Positions 33,926 through 42,822 are shown, numbered from the stretch's first letter. The stretch: 64,000 nucleotides of DNA from an uncultured Alistipes sp. (GCF_963931675.1 NZ_OZ007039.1:2021806-2085805); one strand, 5' to 3'. Made by a program: numbers and translations. Notes: a model not told the origin generated them from the letters alone.

Positions 33926-36615
33926 AAAAGTTCGTGAAGATTCTGGCCACGATCATCGTGGTGATTCTGGCGATCGCACTGATTGTGCCGATGGCCTTTC
34001 GGGGCAAGATTGCCGACATTGTGAAGCGGGAGGCGAATGCGATGCTGGTTGCAAAACTGGACTTCGAGAAACTCGACATCAGCCTGTTGCGCCATTTCCC
34101 GAATGCCTCGGTCGACCTGAAGGGCCTGACGCTCGTGGGTGCGGACCGCTTCGAAGGCGATACGATTGTTGCGGCACGCCGCATTTCGGTGGTCGTGAAC
34201 CTGATGTCGTTGTTCGGCGACAGCGGCTTCGAGGTGACGAAGCTGATCCTTGCGGACCCGGCGCTCCATGCCCGCAAGCTGGCCGACGGGGCCGTGAACT
34301 GGGACGTGATGAAGCCTTCGGATGAGGAGGCTCCGGAAACGGACCCGGCGGCGGAAGCCGAAGCGGCGGAGGGTTCCTCGTCGTTCCGGCTTTCGGTCCG
34401 GGATTTCCGCATTTCGGGCGCGGTGATTCGCTACGAAGATGACTCGACCCGGATGCGCTTCTCGACGGATCCGCTGACGCTGCGCCTGCGGGGCGACCTG
34501 TCGGCCGACCGCACGAACCTCGACCTGCGGCTGAAAACCGAGCGGACGAACTTCGTGTCGGGCGGGATTCCGCTGTTGAGCGATGCCGAGGCGGAGCTCG
34601 TGGCGACGATCGACGCCGACCTGGCGAACCGGCGCTTCACCTTCTCGGACAATACGTTCCGGCTGAATGCCATCCAGGTGGGGCTCGACGGCTGGGTCGA
34701 GATGAAGGATGACGTCGTGGCGATGGATATCAAGGCCGGCTGCGACGAGGTGCAGTTCAAGGATGTGCTGTCGCTCGTTCCGGCCTTCTATACGCGGGAG
34801 TTCAAGAACCTGACGGCGGGCGGCGAACTGGCGCTGTCGCTGTGGGCGCGCGGCGAGATGCGCGGTTCGGAGCTTCCGGCCTTCGAGTTGAAGAGCGAGG
34901 TCCGCAACGGCAGTTTCCAGTACTCGTCGCTTCCGAAGGCGGTGACGGACATCAACCTGGCGGCGCGGATCGCCAATCCGGGCGGGGTGATGGACCGCAC
35001 GGAGGTCGAGCTTTCGAATTTCGGGCTTCAGATGGCCGGGAACAAGATTTCGGCGACCTTCTATGCCACGAACCTGGCCAGTGACCCCACCTTCCGGACG
35101 GGAGTCGACGGGCGGCTCGATCTGAGCTCCGTGAAGGAGGTCTATCCGCTGGAGAAGGAAGTCGGGCTGGCGGGTTGCATTATGGCGGACGTACAGTTCT
35201 CGGGGCGGATGTCCGACATCGAGAAGAGCCGCTACGAGAGACTCGGCGCCAAGGGTACGTTCGTGCTCGAAGGCCTGGACCTGACGCTCGAAAACCTTCC
35301 GCCGGTCCATATCCGGCGTGCTGCGGCGACGATCACGCCGGCGGAGATGACCCTCGGGGAGTTCGGTCTGACGGTCGGGGAGAGCGACCTTTCGGCCAAC
35401 GGTCAGTTGAACGGTTACCTGGGTTACCTGCTGCGCCAGGAGACGCTTTCGGGACGCCTTTACGTGAAGTCCGAACTGCTGGACCTGAACGAAATCATGT
35501 CGTCGCTCTCCGAGGGCGGGGAGACAGCGGCCGAAGCGGAGGAGCCTGCGGGGGAGTCTTCCGACGCGGCGGCTGCGACGGCTCCGGAGATTCCGCGCAA
35601 TCTGAACCTCTCGCTCAGTACGGAGTTGCAGAAGGTTCTCTTCGAAAAAATGACCTTCGACAACATCCGGGGGGAGATGCGCATGGCCGACGGTATGCTG
35701 TCGCTCAACGGACTCTCGCTGGGGGCCTTCGGCGGCAAGGCTACGGCTTCGGGCAGCTACTCGACGGCCGCGGATCCCGCACATCCGTCGCTGAAACTCG
35801 ATGCCGACTTTGCAAACGCCTCGTTCCGGCAGACCTTCGAGCAGTTGGAGATGGTGCAGCAGCTGGTCCCGATCTTCGCCAAGACGGGCGGCGACTATTC
35901 GTTGTCGTTGCATCTGCAGACGTCGCTCGACGCGCAGATGTCGCCCGACCTCAAGACGCTCTCCGCATCGGGTGAAATCCGCTCGGAGAACATCGACATC
36001 CAGAATATTGCGGCATTCGATGCCCTGGCCGATGCGCTGGGCAACGACCGCCTGCGCAAGATCGAGGCCAAGGATGTGGCGATCCGCTTTGCCATCCGGG
36101 AGGGGCGGATTACGACCGAGCCCTTCGATCTGAAAATCGGCGACGTCGGGGTCAACCTTTCGGGTTCGACGGGTCTCGACCAGACGATCGACTATCAGGC
36201 GAAGGTGGCCATTCCGGGCGGCGGCGTCCTGCAGACGGTCGGCGTGAACATCGGCGGGACGTTCACCTCGCCGAAGATCACGCTCGGGGTGAAGGAGGCG
36301 GTCGAGGAGGCCGTGACCAACGTGGTCAACGAGCAGCTCCAGAAACTCACGGGCAGCGAATCGCTCTCGGAGGAGATTGCCAAACAGGCCGACAACATCC
36401 GCGCGGAGGCCCGGAATGCGGGTCAGAAACTCGTCGAGGCGGCCCAAACGCAGCGGGACAAACTCGTGGAGGAGGCCGCGAAGAAGGGAACGCTGGCGAA
36501 ACTGGCGGCGCAGAAGGCCGGGGACAAACTGGTCGAGGAGGCCGAGAAACAGGCTGCAAACCTCGAAGCCGAGGCCGAGCGCCAGATCGGGAAACTCACT
36601 GCTCAAAAGGAATAA
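33922..36615 (+). CDS. AsmA-family protein with C-terminal coiled coil
   Basis: 897 residues. An N-terminal membrane anchor (about 5-25) is followed by the AsmA N-terminal pattern (KLDISLLRHFPNASVDLKGLTLVG) and a long repetitive beta region as in the bridge-like lipid transfer proteins of the AsmA group. The last 80 residues turn into a charged helix with repeated KLVEEA units, likely a coiled coil in the periplasm. AsmA proteins act in phospholipid traffic to the outer membrane. It is coupled to the GNAT gene and 3 bases before lysO. The coiled-coil tail is an unusual addition. Confidence 0.88.
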   Translation: MKKFVKILATIIVVILAIALIVPMAFRGKIADIVKREANAMLVAKLDFEKLDISLLRHFPNASVDLKGLTLVGADRFEGDTIVAARRISVVVNLMSLFGDSGFEVTKLILADPALHARKLADGAVNWDVMKPSDEEAPETDPAAEAEAAEGSSSFRLSVRDFRISGAVIRYEDDSTRMRFSTDPLTLRLRGDLSADRTNLDLRLKTERTNFVSGGIPLLSDAEAELVATIDADLANRRFTFSDNTFRLNAIQVGLDGWVEMKDDVVAMDIKAGCDEVQFKDVLSLVPAFYTREFKNLTAGGELALSLWARGEMRGSELPAFELKSEVRNGSFQYSSLPKAVTDINLAARIANPGGVMDRTEVELSNFGLQMAGNKISATFYATNLASDPTFRTGVDGRLDLSSVKEVYPLEKEVGLAGCIMADVQFSGRMSDIEKSRYERLGAKGTFVLEGLDLTLENLPPVHIRRAAATITPAEMTLGEFGLTVGESDLSANGQLNGYLGYLLRQETLSGRLYVKSELLDLNEIMSSLSEGGETAAEAEEPAGESSDAAAATAPEIPRNLNLSLSTELQKVLFEKMTFDNIRGEMRMADGMLSLNGLSLGAFGGKATASGSYSTAADPAHPSLKLDADFANASFRQTFEQLEMVQQLVPIFAKTGGDYSLSLHLQTSLDAQMSPDLKTLSASGEIRSENIDIQNIAAFDALADALGNDRLRKIEAKDVAIRFAIREGRITTEPFDLKIGDVGVNLSGSTGLDQTIDYQAKVAIPGGGVLQTVGVNIGGTFTSPKITLGVKEAVEEAVTNVVNEQLQKLTGSESLSEEIAKQADNIRAEARNAGQKLVEAAQTQRDKLVEEAAKKGTLAKLAAQKAGDKLVEEAEKQAANLEAEAERQIGKLTAQKE

Positions 36616-36618
36616 CCG

Positions 36619-37596
36619 ATGCTGAAAATCTTTGCCGTCCTTGCGGGCGGTATCCTGACGGGGCGCCTGCTGCTTGGCCGGCGCCTCTCGTTTGCCCAGC
36701 CCCTCATCACGGTGATCATTTGGGCGCTGCTGTTTCTGCTGGGACTGGAGGCCGGCTCCGATCCTGCGGTGGTCGGGGGACTGGCGACATTGGGGGCTAC
36801 GGCCTTCGTGCTCTTCGCCTTTTCAGTGGCGGGGAGTATCCTTGCGGCGTGGGGGCTGTGGCGGTGGATCGACCGGCGGAAGGCTGCTGCCGGGGTTGGC
36901 GATGCGGCCTCGGAGCCTGCGCCCGGGGTCTCCGGGGCCCCCGGGGAGACCGGTGCGGCCGGAGCGGAGACCTCGACCTGGAAAGCCCTGAAGGGGAGCC
37001 TGACGATCGTCGCCTTTTTCGTGGCGGGATGTGCCGTCGGCGTCTGGGCCGAACCCGATCTGAAGGGCTCGGCGGTCAGCACATGGGTCCTGTATGCGCT
37101 GATGTTCTGCGTGGGCATGACGCTGGGCAACGACCGCACGCTGGTCGAGCGGATCCGCCAGCTCGACCGTCGTCTGGCGCTGCTTCCTGTAGCGACGGCC
37201 GTCGGAACGCTCGGCGGGGCTTTGCTGGCGGCGCCGCTGTTCGGTGCGGATTCGGCGGTAACCTCCGCGGCCGATTCGCTGGCTGTCGGGGCGGGTTTCG
37301 GCTACTATTCGCTGTCGAGCATCTTCATCGCCGATCTGCGGGGCGCCGAACTGGCGACCGTGGCGTTGCTGTGCAACATCCTGCGGGAGCTCTTCACGCT
37401 GCTGGCGGCGCCGCTGGTTGCGCGGTGTTTCGGGCCGCTGGCGGCGGTTTCGATCGGCGGGGCGACGACCTTCGACACGACACTCCCGATCATCACACGC
37501 GCTGCGGGACGCCCCTACGCCGTGGTGTCGATCTTCCACGGCTGTGCGCTGGATTTCAGCGTGCCGTTCCTCGTGACGCTCTTTTGTTCGCTCTGA
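36619..37596 (+). CDS. LysO-family lysine exporter
   Basis: 325 residues with about eight membrane spans. The MFCVGMTLGNDRTLVERIR region, the ALLCNILRELFTLLAAPL helix and the late GGATTFDTTLPIITRAAG loop are hallmarks of LysO (YbjE), which exports lysine and thialysine. A linker rich in Ala, Gly and Pro (about 90-115) separates the two halves. It follows the AsmA gene by 3 bases. Substrate by family only. Confidence 0.87.
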   Translation: MLKIFAVLAGGILTGRLLLGRRLSFAQPLITVIIWALLFLLGLEAGSDPAVVGGLATLGATAFVLFAFSVAGSILAAWGLWRWIDRRKAAAGVGDAASEPAPGVSGAPGETGAAGAETSTWKALKGSLTIVAFFVAGCAVGVWAEPDLKGSAVSTWVLYALMFCVGMTLGNDRTLVERIRQLDRRLALLPVATAVGTLGGALLAAPLFGADSAVTSAADSLAVGAGFGYYSLSSIFIADLRGAELATVALLCNILRELFTLLAAPLVARCFGPLAAVSIGGATTFDTTLPIITRAAGRPYAVVSIFHGCALDFSVPFLVTLFCSL

Positions 37597-37640
37597 CGGC
37601 TCCCGGAGGCGGAAAAAGCGGCAGGACCGGGGATTCGGCC

Positions 37641-37925
37641 CTATCGCTTGATGTAGGTCTGCAACGCCTCGACATACTCCGCGAAGGCGTCGCGCCCGGC
37701 GTCGGTGATGCGGCAGACGGTGCAGGGCATCTTGCCGCGAAAGGTCTTCTCCACGTCGATGTATCCCGCCTTGGCCAGTTTGTCGAGCTGCACGGAGAGA
37801 TTCCCGGCCGTGGCGCCGGTCTGCTGGCGGAGGAAGACGAAGTCGGCACTTTCGACCCCGAGGAGGACCGACATGACGGCAAGCCTCAGTTCCGAGTGCA
37901 ACAGGGGATTCAGTTCCTTGAACAT
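37641..37925 (-). CDS. Small winged-helix transcriptional regulator
   Basis: 94 residues almost entirely made of a winged helix (ELRLAVMSVLLGVESADFVFLRQQTGATAGNLSVQLDKLAKAGYIDVEK), of the ArsR/MarR-like type common in Bacteroidetes. Beyond the wing, TVCRITDAGRDAFAEYVEAL forms the dimer helix. It lies 4 bases after the membrane protein gene upstream, and such regulator plus membrane protein pairs often control their own operon. No ligand is evident. Confidence 0.85.
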   Translation of the reverse strand: MFKELNPLLHSELRLAVMSVLLGVESADFVFLRQQTGATAGNLSVQLDKLAKAGYIDVEKTFRGKMPCTVCRITDAGRDAFAEYVEALQTYIKR

Positions 37926-37929
37926 GACG

Positions 37930-38568
37930 CTATTTTTCGTGACGGGTCCGGTAGTTGATGATGTGGCCGGGGATGACCATCATCACGACGAAGATCGCCG
38001 CAAAGATCAGAATTTCGTTGTTGAGCATGCGGCAGTCGATCTGCTGCGGGTCGGGCAGTTGTTCCAGGTAGAAGTCCCAGAGGGCGATGGCCGCCGTTCC
38101 GGCCATGCCGAGAAGTCCGGCTGCGGTGTAGACTTTCGAGCGGACGATCAGCCCGGTTGCGGCGGTTCCGATCGACATCACGAGGGTGATCAGCGCAAAG
38201 AGACTCGGGCGGTAGTTCCATCCGTGGAACAGGCAGAGGATGAAGATCGGGACGAGCGCCAGCGAGCAGACGATCCACAGCGAGTTGACGATGCGGTCGA
38301 TTTCGGTGCGGGGTTCGGAGCTCTTCTTTTCGGGGAAGAGCCGCATGAGGAGGATGCCCAGCACGGGGATGAGGAACCACGAGAGGCTCCACGCCGGATC
38401 GGCCCCGGCGATGTTGAGCGAGTAGTTGAGCAGCGAGACGGCCACGGTGGTGTATCCCCAGATGAGGAACGGGCGTCCCGAGTGGCGTTCGAGCCGTCGG
38501 CGGGTGTTGCGGATCATGCGCGTGATGAGTTCGATGCTCTCCTGCGCGTCGAGTTTTTTCTCTTCCAT
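37930..38568 (-). CDS. Multi-pass membrane protein, function unknown
   Basis: 212 residues. A charged N-terminal stretch (EEKKLDAQESIELITRMIRNTRRRLERHSG) precedes about six membrane spans (FLIWGYTTVAVSLLNY and onward). This layout occurs in Bacteroidetes proteins encoded beside small winged-helix regulators. No catalytic motif is seen. It sits between the 2TM protein gene (111-base gap) and the regulator gene (4-base gap). Confidence 0.75.
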   Translation of the reverse strand: MEEKKLDAQESIELITRMIRNTRRRLERHSGRPFLIWGYTTVAVSLLNYSLNIAGADPAWSLSWFLIPVLGILLMRLFPEKKSSEPRTEIDRIVNSLWIVCSLALVPIFILCLFHGWNYRPSLFALITLVMSIGTAATGLIVRSKVYTAAGLLGMAGTAAIALWDFYLEQLPDPQQIDCRMLNNEILIFAAIFVVMMVIPGHIINYRTRHEK

Positions 38569-38679
38569 GTTGACTGTTTTTTTGAGGGTTTTCGATTGTG
38601 TCTCAGGTTGCAGTGGGCCGGTCGTGAAGAACCGGCGGGCTCTTGTCCGGCATCCTGCGGCAGTGCCGGATTCCGGGTG

Positions 38680-38952
38680 TTACTCCTCGTCGTCGAAGTC
38701 GAAGAGGTAGAAGACCAGCGAGAGGAGCAGCTGCAGTCCCCATCCGCCGATGACCCACAGCACCCACCAGTAGTGGGGCGAGGTCAGCCAGTTGACGACG
38801 GCCAGAAAGGCGCACGTCACGGCCCAGACGATGACCTGCCGGGCAAATCCCCGGGCAAAACGGCGGCGTTTGGCAACTGCTTCGGCAGCGGCATTCTCTT
38901 CTGAAGGGCAGTACCCCTTGCCGAGGGGTTTCATGTGGTCGGTAGCTTCCAT
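38680..38952 (-). CDS. Small 2TM-domain membrane protein
   Basis: 90 residues from the ATG at 38952, which follows the A-rich aaagcaaagaag. The C-terminal half has two membrane helices (RQVIVWAVTCAFLAVVNWL and WVLWVIGGWGLQLLLSLVFYL) separated by SPHYWW, matching the bacterial 2TM domain, and ends in an acidic tail. It is first in the operon behind a full-consensus promoter. Function unknown; such domains often accompany regulators. Confidence 0.8.
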   Translation of the reverse strand: MEATDHMKPLGKGYCPSEENAAAEAVAKRRRFARGFARQVIVWAVTCAFLAVVNWLTSPHYWWVLWVIGGWGLQLLLSLVFYLFDFDDEE

Positions 38953-39015
38953 CTTCTTTGCTTTTAGAGTGTGGTTTCGATCTTGTATCCGTGGCCTCGG
39001 AGTGAATCTTTGATG

Positions 39016-39047
39016 CAAATATAAAGTAGTTTATTTTATAAACCAAA
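39016..39047 (-). promoter_or_regulatory. Promoter of the 2TM-membrane protein-regulator operon
   Basis: Minus-strand TTTG (39047-39044), 20 bases, TATATTTG (39023-39016): full consensus. Confidence 0.75.
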
Positions 39048-39126
39048 TTTTCCGGCGGAAAAATTGACCGGAACAGGGGTATTTGTGTTGAATTTTGTGA
39101 AATTTTCAAATAGATCGTCAGTTTTT

Positions 39127-39157
39127 CTTGAAAAGTGAAGTACTTTCGTTATTTTTG
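39127..39157 (+). promoter_or_regulatory. Promoter of the structured RNA
   Basis: CTTG (39127-39130), 19 bases, TATTTTTG (39150-39157). The start would be near 39163. Confidence 0.6.
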
Positions 39158-39163
39158 TGTGAC

Positions 39164-39405
39164 AAAACCAACAACACGAGTGCCTATGAGGAAATAGCCT
39201 GATTAAAGGGACATATCGACATAAAAAGCGTTAACTTGTATTCTTGTTTCTGAAAATCGCCAAATCAAAGAAACTCCCAAGAGTAAAAGTTGATGCTCAC
39301 GTTGTTTTTCAACGTGGGCTTTTACTTGTTTGGGAGTAGGGTGTTTGGCGATACCTCAGAAACAAATAAGGTTAAAGGTCCGCGTTTTTTATTGTCCGGA
39401 TCCCG
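39164..39405 (+). ncRNA. Rod-shaped structured RNA, 6S-like candidate
   Basis: From 39208 to 39404 the sequence folds back on itself almost end to end. Outer arms: gggaca (39208-39213) with tgtcc; ataaaaagcg with cgcgttttttat; ttaac with gttaa (39371-39375); gtttctga with tcagaaac; atcgccaaa with tttggcgat. Inner arms: actcccaa (39273-39280) with ttgggagt (39330-39337), agtaaaag with cttttact, cacgttg with caacgtg (39310-39316) around a T5 loop. Interior bulges break the stem. Size (about 200 nt), own promoter and U-run fit a 6S-type RNA; the Rfam Bacteroidales-1 family is another name to test. It could instead be a leader for the lipoprotein gene at 39438. Confidence 0.6.
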
Positions 39406-39437
39406 AAAAAACAAGAATTGTAACGGACCGATAATAA

Positions 39438-39953
39438 ATGAAAAACCTTATTGTAAAAAGAATGAAACGTATTGTTTTCAGTGGGGCAATTGCCTTTGTT
39501 TCCCTGTTTTTGTTTTCAAGTTGCTCGACGTTGAGCAGAACCAGCGCCTCCGCGCCGTTTGCCTATACGGAAGTGCATCCCAATGAGATCCGGGCCGACC
39601 TCGATTTCAACACGTCCGACAAGATTGAGGGCACGGTTCATGTCGGATACCTGCTCGGTGTAAAGGTAAGCGGCGGACGTGAATATGCCGAGGTGTTGAG
39701 CACCAACAACAGCAAATCCATTTTTGGGCTGCGGGGCAAGCGCATTCGCTCCATGGCCATGGCCAAAGCATTGGAAGGATCGGACTATGATATGATTATC
39801 AATCCGCAGTATGAAACCCGGCGCAACCGGATTCTGTTCGGCTTATGGACTCGTTATACCGTGACGGTGAAGGGTTACGGAGCGAAGGTCAACAGACTCT
39901 ATCAAACCGACGAGCCGTCCGACAGGCAGGATATCCCCTTGACGAGAGACTGA
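39438..39953 (+). CDS. Small lipoprotein, function unknown
   Basis: 171 residues with a type II signal and lipobox LFSSC (Cys29 from this start; the Met at codon 9 is an alternative start). The mature part is a small alpha/beta domain with a beta-rich start (EIRADLDFNTSDKIEGTVHVGY) and MAMAKALEGSDYDMIINPQYETRRN, recalling small Bacteroidetes lipoproteins of unknown role with a repeated YGxK-type ending. It lies downstream of the structured RNA and before a terminator, alone in its unit. Function unknown. Confidence 0.75.
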   Translation: MKNLIVKRMKRIVFSGAIAFVSLFLFSSCSTLSRTSASAPFAYTEVHPNEIRADLDFNTSDKIEGTVHVGYLLGVKVSGGREYAEVLSTNNSKSIFGLRGKRIRSMAMAKALEGSDYDMIINPQYETRRNRILFGLWTRYTVTVKGYGAKVNRLYQTDEPSDRQDIPLTRD

Positions 39954-39976
39954 TCCCGGACTTTGAACTGCGAAAA

Positions 39977-40010
39977 TCCGATAACTTGAAATACAGTTAT
40001 CGGACTTTTT
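39977..40010 (+). terminator. Intrinsic terminator after the lipoprotein gene
   Basis: Stem tccgataact / agttatcgga with an 8-base loop and ctttttg. Confidence 0.88.
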
Positions 40011-40090
40011 GTTTCAGGATGGTTCGTTGCAATAGCAGCCTCTGTACGCCCCCTCCCTTGGTGGGTGCGGATGCGGCTTCCGACCCTTCG

Positions 40091-40396
40091 CTACGCTTCG
40101 ATCCGATATCCTTCTGCCAGCAGCGGCTCCCACTCGGGGTGACGCTGGATGTAGCGGATGATGAACGTGCACTCCGGAATGATCCGCACGCCCCGTTCGC
40201 GGAGGGCTTCGAGCGTCGATTCGACCAGCTCGCGGCCGATTCCCTGCCCCTCGAACGCGGGCGGCACGATCGTGTGGGTCAGCCGGTAAATACCCTCCCC
40301 GGCGGGTTCGTATTCGACGTAGGCAATCCCTCCGTTGAGGTGGAACTCATAGCGGTTCCGTGCCGCATGGTGGATGAGTTGAAACCGTTTTTCCAT
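40091..40396 (-). CDS. Small GNAT-family acetyltransferase (YjdJ-like)
   Basis: 101 residues, the short type of GNAT that holds little more than the acetyl-CoA site: FEGQGIGRELVESTLEALRERG with the preceding THTIVPPAF strand, then CTFIIRYIQRHPEW at the end. Members acetylate unknown small substrates. It is divergent from mutY. A role cannot be assigned. Confidence 0.85.
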   Translation of the reverse strand: MEKRFQLIHHAARNRYEFHLNGGIAYVEYEPAGEGIYRLTHTIVPPAFEGQGIGRELVESTLEALRERGVRIIPECTFIIRYIQRHPEWEPLLAEGYRIEA

Positions 40397-40425
40397 CTTT
40401 TTTGGTTTTGAATCGCAGCGGAACG

Positions 40426-40456
40426 TTTCAAATTCGGTTCCGAAGTCGTATTTTTG
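40426..40456 (+). promoter_or_regulatory. Promoter of mutY
   Basis: TTTC (40426-40429), 19 bases, TATTTTTG (40449-40456), ending 8 bases before the ATG at 40465: near-leaderless. Confidence 0.55.
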
Positions 40457-40464
40457 TCACTTGT

Positions 40465-41520
40465 ATGACGCGCATATCCGATATTTTGGTCGAGTGGTAC
40501 GCACGCGAGGGACGCGACCTTCCGTGGCGCCGTACCCGCGATCCCTACCGCATCTGGCTCTCGGAGGTGATCCTCCAGCAGACCCGCGTGGCGCAGGGGC
40601 TGGCCTACTACGAACGCTTCACGGCGCGTTTTCCCGACATCGCCTCGCTGGCCGCGGCCTCCGAGGACGGGGTGCTGCGCCTCTGGCAGGGTCTCGGTTA
40701 CTACAGCCGGGCCCGGAACCTGCTGGCCGCGGCCCGCGAGGTCATGGAGCGCTTCGGCGGGGAGTTTCCCCGGACGCTGGAGACGGTGCGCACGCTGCGC
40801 GGCGTGGGCGACTATACCGCGGCGGCGATCTGCTCGATCGCCTTCGATACACCGTGTGCCGTCGTCGATGGCAACGTCTACCGGGTTCTGTCGCGCCTTT
40901 TCGACCTCGACCTTGCGATCGATTCCACGCCGGGGCGCCGCGCCTTTGCCGAACTGGCCCGTGCGGAACTCGATCCCGGCCGCCCGGGGCTTTACAACCA
41001 GGCGATCATGGATTTCGGGGCCTTGCAATGCACCCCCGTGTCGCCCCGCTGCGAGGTATGCCCGCTTTCGGAGCGGTGCCTGGCCCTGGCGGCCGGGAGC
41101 GTTGCCGAACGCCCCGTCAAACAGGGCCGGACCCAAGTGCGCGACCGCTGGTTCCACTACCTGCACGTCACTTCGGGCGACCGGACGCTGCTTTGCCGCC
41201 GCGAGGGGCGCGACATCTGGCAGGGTCTCTACGAATTCCCGCTGCTGGAGACCGCCGCGGCGGCCGGCTTTTCGGAACTTGTCGGCGATTCGCGCTTTAC
41301 CGAACTGCTGGGCCGGGCGCCGTGGCACCTGTTGCGGAGCACGCCGCTGCCCGTGCACCAACTCACCCACCAGCGTCTCCACGCCTGCATCTACCGGATC
41401 GAAACCCCGACCCTGACCCCGGCGGCCGCCGCAATCGCCGTCCGGACCTCGACACTCGGCGACTACGCCGTGCCGCGGCTGCTCGAACGCTACCTCACCT
41501 CGCCGGAGGCTATTTTATAA
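40465..41520 (+). CDS. mutY: A/G-specific adenine DNA glycosylase
   Basis: 351 residues from the ATG at 40465 (the frame opens 63 bases earlier at a GTG inside the promoter). The helix-hairpin-helix and catalytic aspartate are in LRGVGDYTAAAICSIAFDTPCAVVDGNV, and the 4Fe-4S loop is CTPVSPRCEVCPLSERC in the C-x6-C-x2-C-x5-C pattern. The C-terminal Nudix-like domain (about 225-351) reads 8-oxoG. It removes adenine mispaired with 8-oxoguanine. It overlaps the convergent exchanger relic by 11 bases at the 3' end. Confidence 0.94.
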   Translation: MTRISDILVEWYAREGRDLPWRRTRDPYRIWLSEVILQQTRVAQGLAYYERFTARFPDIASLAAASEDGVLRLWQGLGYYSRARNLLAAAREVMERFGGEFPRTLETVRTLRGVGDYTAAAICSIAFDTPCAVVDGNVYRVLSRLFDLDLAIDSTPGRRAFAELARAELDPGRPGLYNQAIMDFGALQCTPVSPRCEVCPLSERCLALAAGSVAERPVKQGRTQVRDRWFHYLHVTSGDRTLLCRREGRDIWQGLYEFPLLETAAAAGFSELVGDSRFTELLGRAPWHLLRSTPLPVHQLTHQRLHACIYRIETPTLTPAAAAIAVRTSTLGDYAVPRLLERYLTSPEAIL

Positions 41521-41719
41521 GGTAGGCGATGTAGGTGGCGTAGATCACCAGAAACAAAGTCCCTTCCCATCGGTCGACGGCCCGGCGGCGGAAGGTGAAG
41601 GCCGTCAGGAAGAGCAGCACCGAACTCAGCAGCACGACCAGCAGATCGACTGCGGAGATTCCGCCCATGGTCAGCGGGTGGATCGAGACGCTCAGTCCGA
41701 GAATCAGGAGGATGTCCAT
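41510..41719 (-). pseudogene. C-terminal relic of a Na+/Ca2+ (CaCA) exchanger
   Basis: 69 residues from an ATG at 41719, with two membrane helices and the end RRAVDRWEGTLFLVIYATYIAYLIK, which resembles the last helices of YrbG-type calcium/sodium antiporters (family length about 310-330). None of the conserved alpha-repeat motifs are present, and no other part of the gene lies upstream, where zupT begins after 23 bases. Read as a decayed fragment; expression as a small membrane protein is possible because the frame and start are clean. Confidence 0.6.
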
Positions 41720-41742
41720 TTTGCGATCGGTTTTTTGCGGCT

Positions 41743-42546
41743 TTATTCGAGCAGGAGGAGGCTGACGGCCATCAGGGCCATGCCGGCGACCACGCCGTAG
41801 ATCGAGGTGTGGGCTTCGCCGTATTCGCGGGCGGCGGGGAGGAGTTCGTCGATGGAGATGAAGACCATGATTCCGGCCACTCCGGCGAGGATGCATCCCA
41901 TGAGCGTTGCGGACATGAAGGGCATCAGCACGAGGTAGGCCAGCAGGGCGCCGACGGGTTCGGCCAGCCCCGAGAGGAGCGAGAGCCGGAAAGCCCTGGC
42001 ACGGTCTCCCGTGGCGTAGTAGATGGGGATCGAGACGGCGATGCCTTCGGGGATGTTGTGGATGGCGATGGCCACGGCGATGGCGACGCCGAGGGTGATG
42101 TTGTCGACGGCCGAGGTGAAGGTGGCGATGCCCTCGGGGAAGTTGTGGATGCCGATGGCGAGGGCCGTAAGCAGCCCCATGCGCATGAGTTTCGGATTGC
42201 GGGGCTTGTGGTCCATCTCCTCGACGCTGTGGGCCTCGTGGGGGTTTTCGACCGAGGGGACGAGGCGGTCGATGATGCCGATGAGGAGGATCCCGGCGAA
42301 GAAGCTCAGGACGGTGACCGAACCTCCGAGCCGCGACCCCCATTCGGCGGTGAGGGCGACATGGGCCTGCTGGAAGAGCTCGACGAACGAGACGTAGATC
42401 ATCACGCCGCCGGAGAGTCCGAGCGAGAAGGAGAGCAGACGCTTGTTGGTTCGTTTGGCGAGGAAGGCGATGGCGCTTCCGATTCCGGTTGCGAGACCGG
42501 CTCCGAGGGTCAGCAGCAGGGGTGCGAGTATGTTGTATTTTTCCAT
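41743..42546 (-). CDS. zupT: ZIP-family divalent metal transporter
   Basis: 267 residues from the ATG at 42546, with eight membrane spans. The two metal-binding motifs of ZupT-type ZIP proteins are present: HNFPEG (in [16 protein letters not shown]) and HNIPEG (in [14 protein letters not shown]), plus a histidine-poor cytoplasmic loop ([14 protein letters not shown]). It imports zinc, and often iron or manganese. It has its own promoter and stands before the exchanger relic. Confidence 0.92.
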   Translation of the reverse strand: MEKYNILAPLLLTLGAGLATGIGSAIAFLAKRTNKRLLSFSLGLSGGVMIYVSFVELFQQAHVALTAEWGSRLGGSVTVLSFFAGILLIGIIDRLVPSVENPHEAHSVEEMDHKPRNPKLMRMGLLTALAIGIHNFPEGIATFTSAVDNITLGVAIAVAIAIHNIPEGIAVSIPIYYATGDRARAFRLSLLSGLAEPVGALLAYLVLMPFMSATLMGCILAGVAGIMVFISIDELLPAAREYGEAHTSIYGVVAGMALMAVSLLLLE

Positions 42547-42574
42547 AGGGTGTCGAACTGCGGTTGTCTGCGGG

Positions 42575-42605
42575 CAAAGATAGTGCACAAAACGGAAGAA
42601 GCCAA
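42575..42605 (-). promoter_or_regulatory. Promoter of zupT
   Basis: Minus-strand TTG (42605-42603), about 20 bases, TATCTTTG (42582-42575), 28 bases before the ATG. Confidence 0.6.
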
Positions 42606-42764
42606 CCGCGTGGAATCGGTATTTTTGTCCGAAAAGGGGTTTTCGGGGGAGGGTCGGGTCGGGAAACGAGGGCCGCCGATGCTTTTCCGGAACGGGCCCG
42701 GAGGGGCTTGGGCTCCTGTTCCGGCGGTGCGTTGACGGAATGTTGAAAAAAAATGGGAAAAAGG

Positions 42765-42796
42765 TTTGCAGGGGCGGCGAAAAACCCCTATATTTG
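42765..42796 (+). promoter_or_regulatory. Promoter of the pyrimidine operon
   Basis: TTTG (42765-42768), 20 bases, TATATTTG (42789-42796): full consensus. Start near 42803, leaving a 165-base leader before pyrC. Confidence 0.8.
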
Positions 42797-42822
42797 CAGA
42801 CAATTACAGCGGTCCGAATCCT

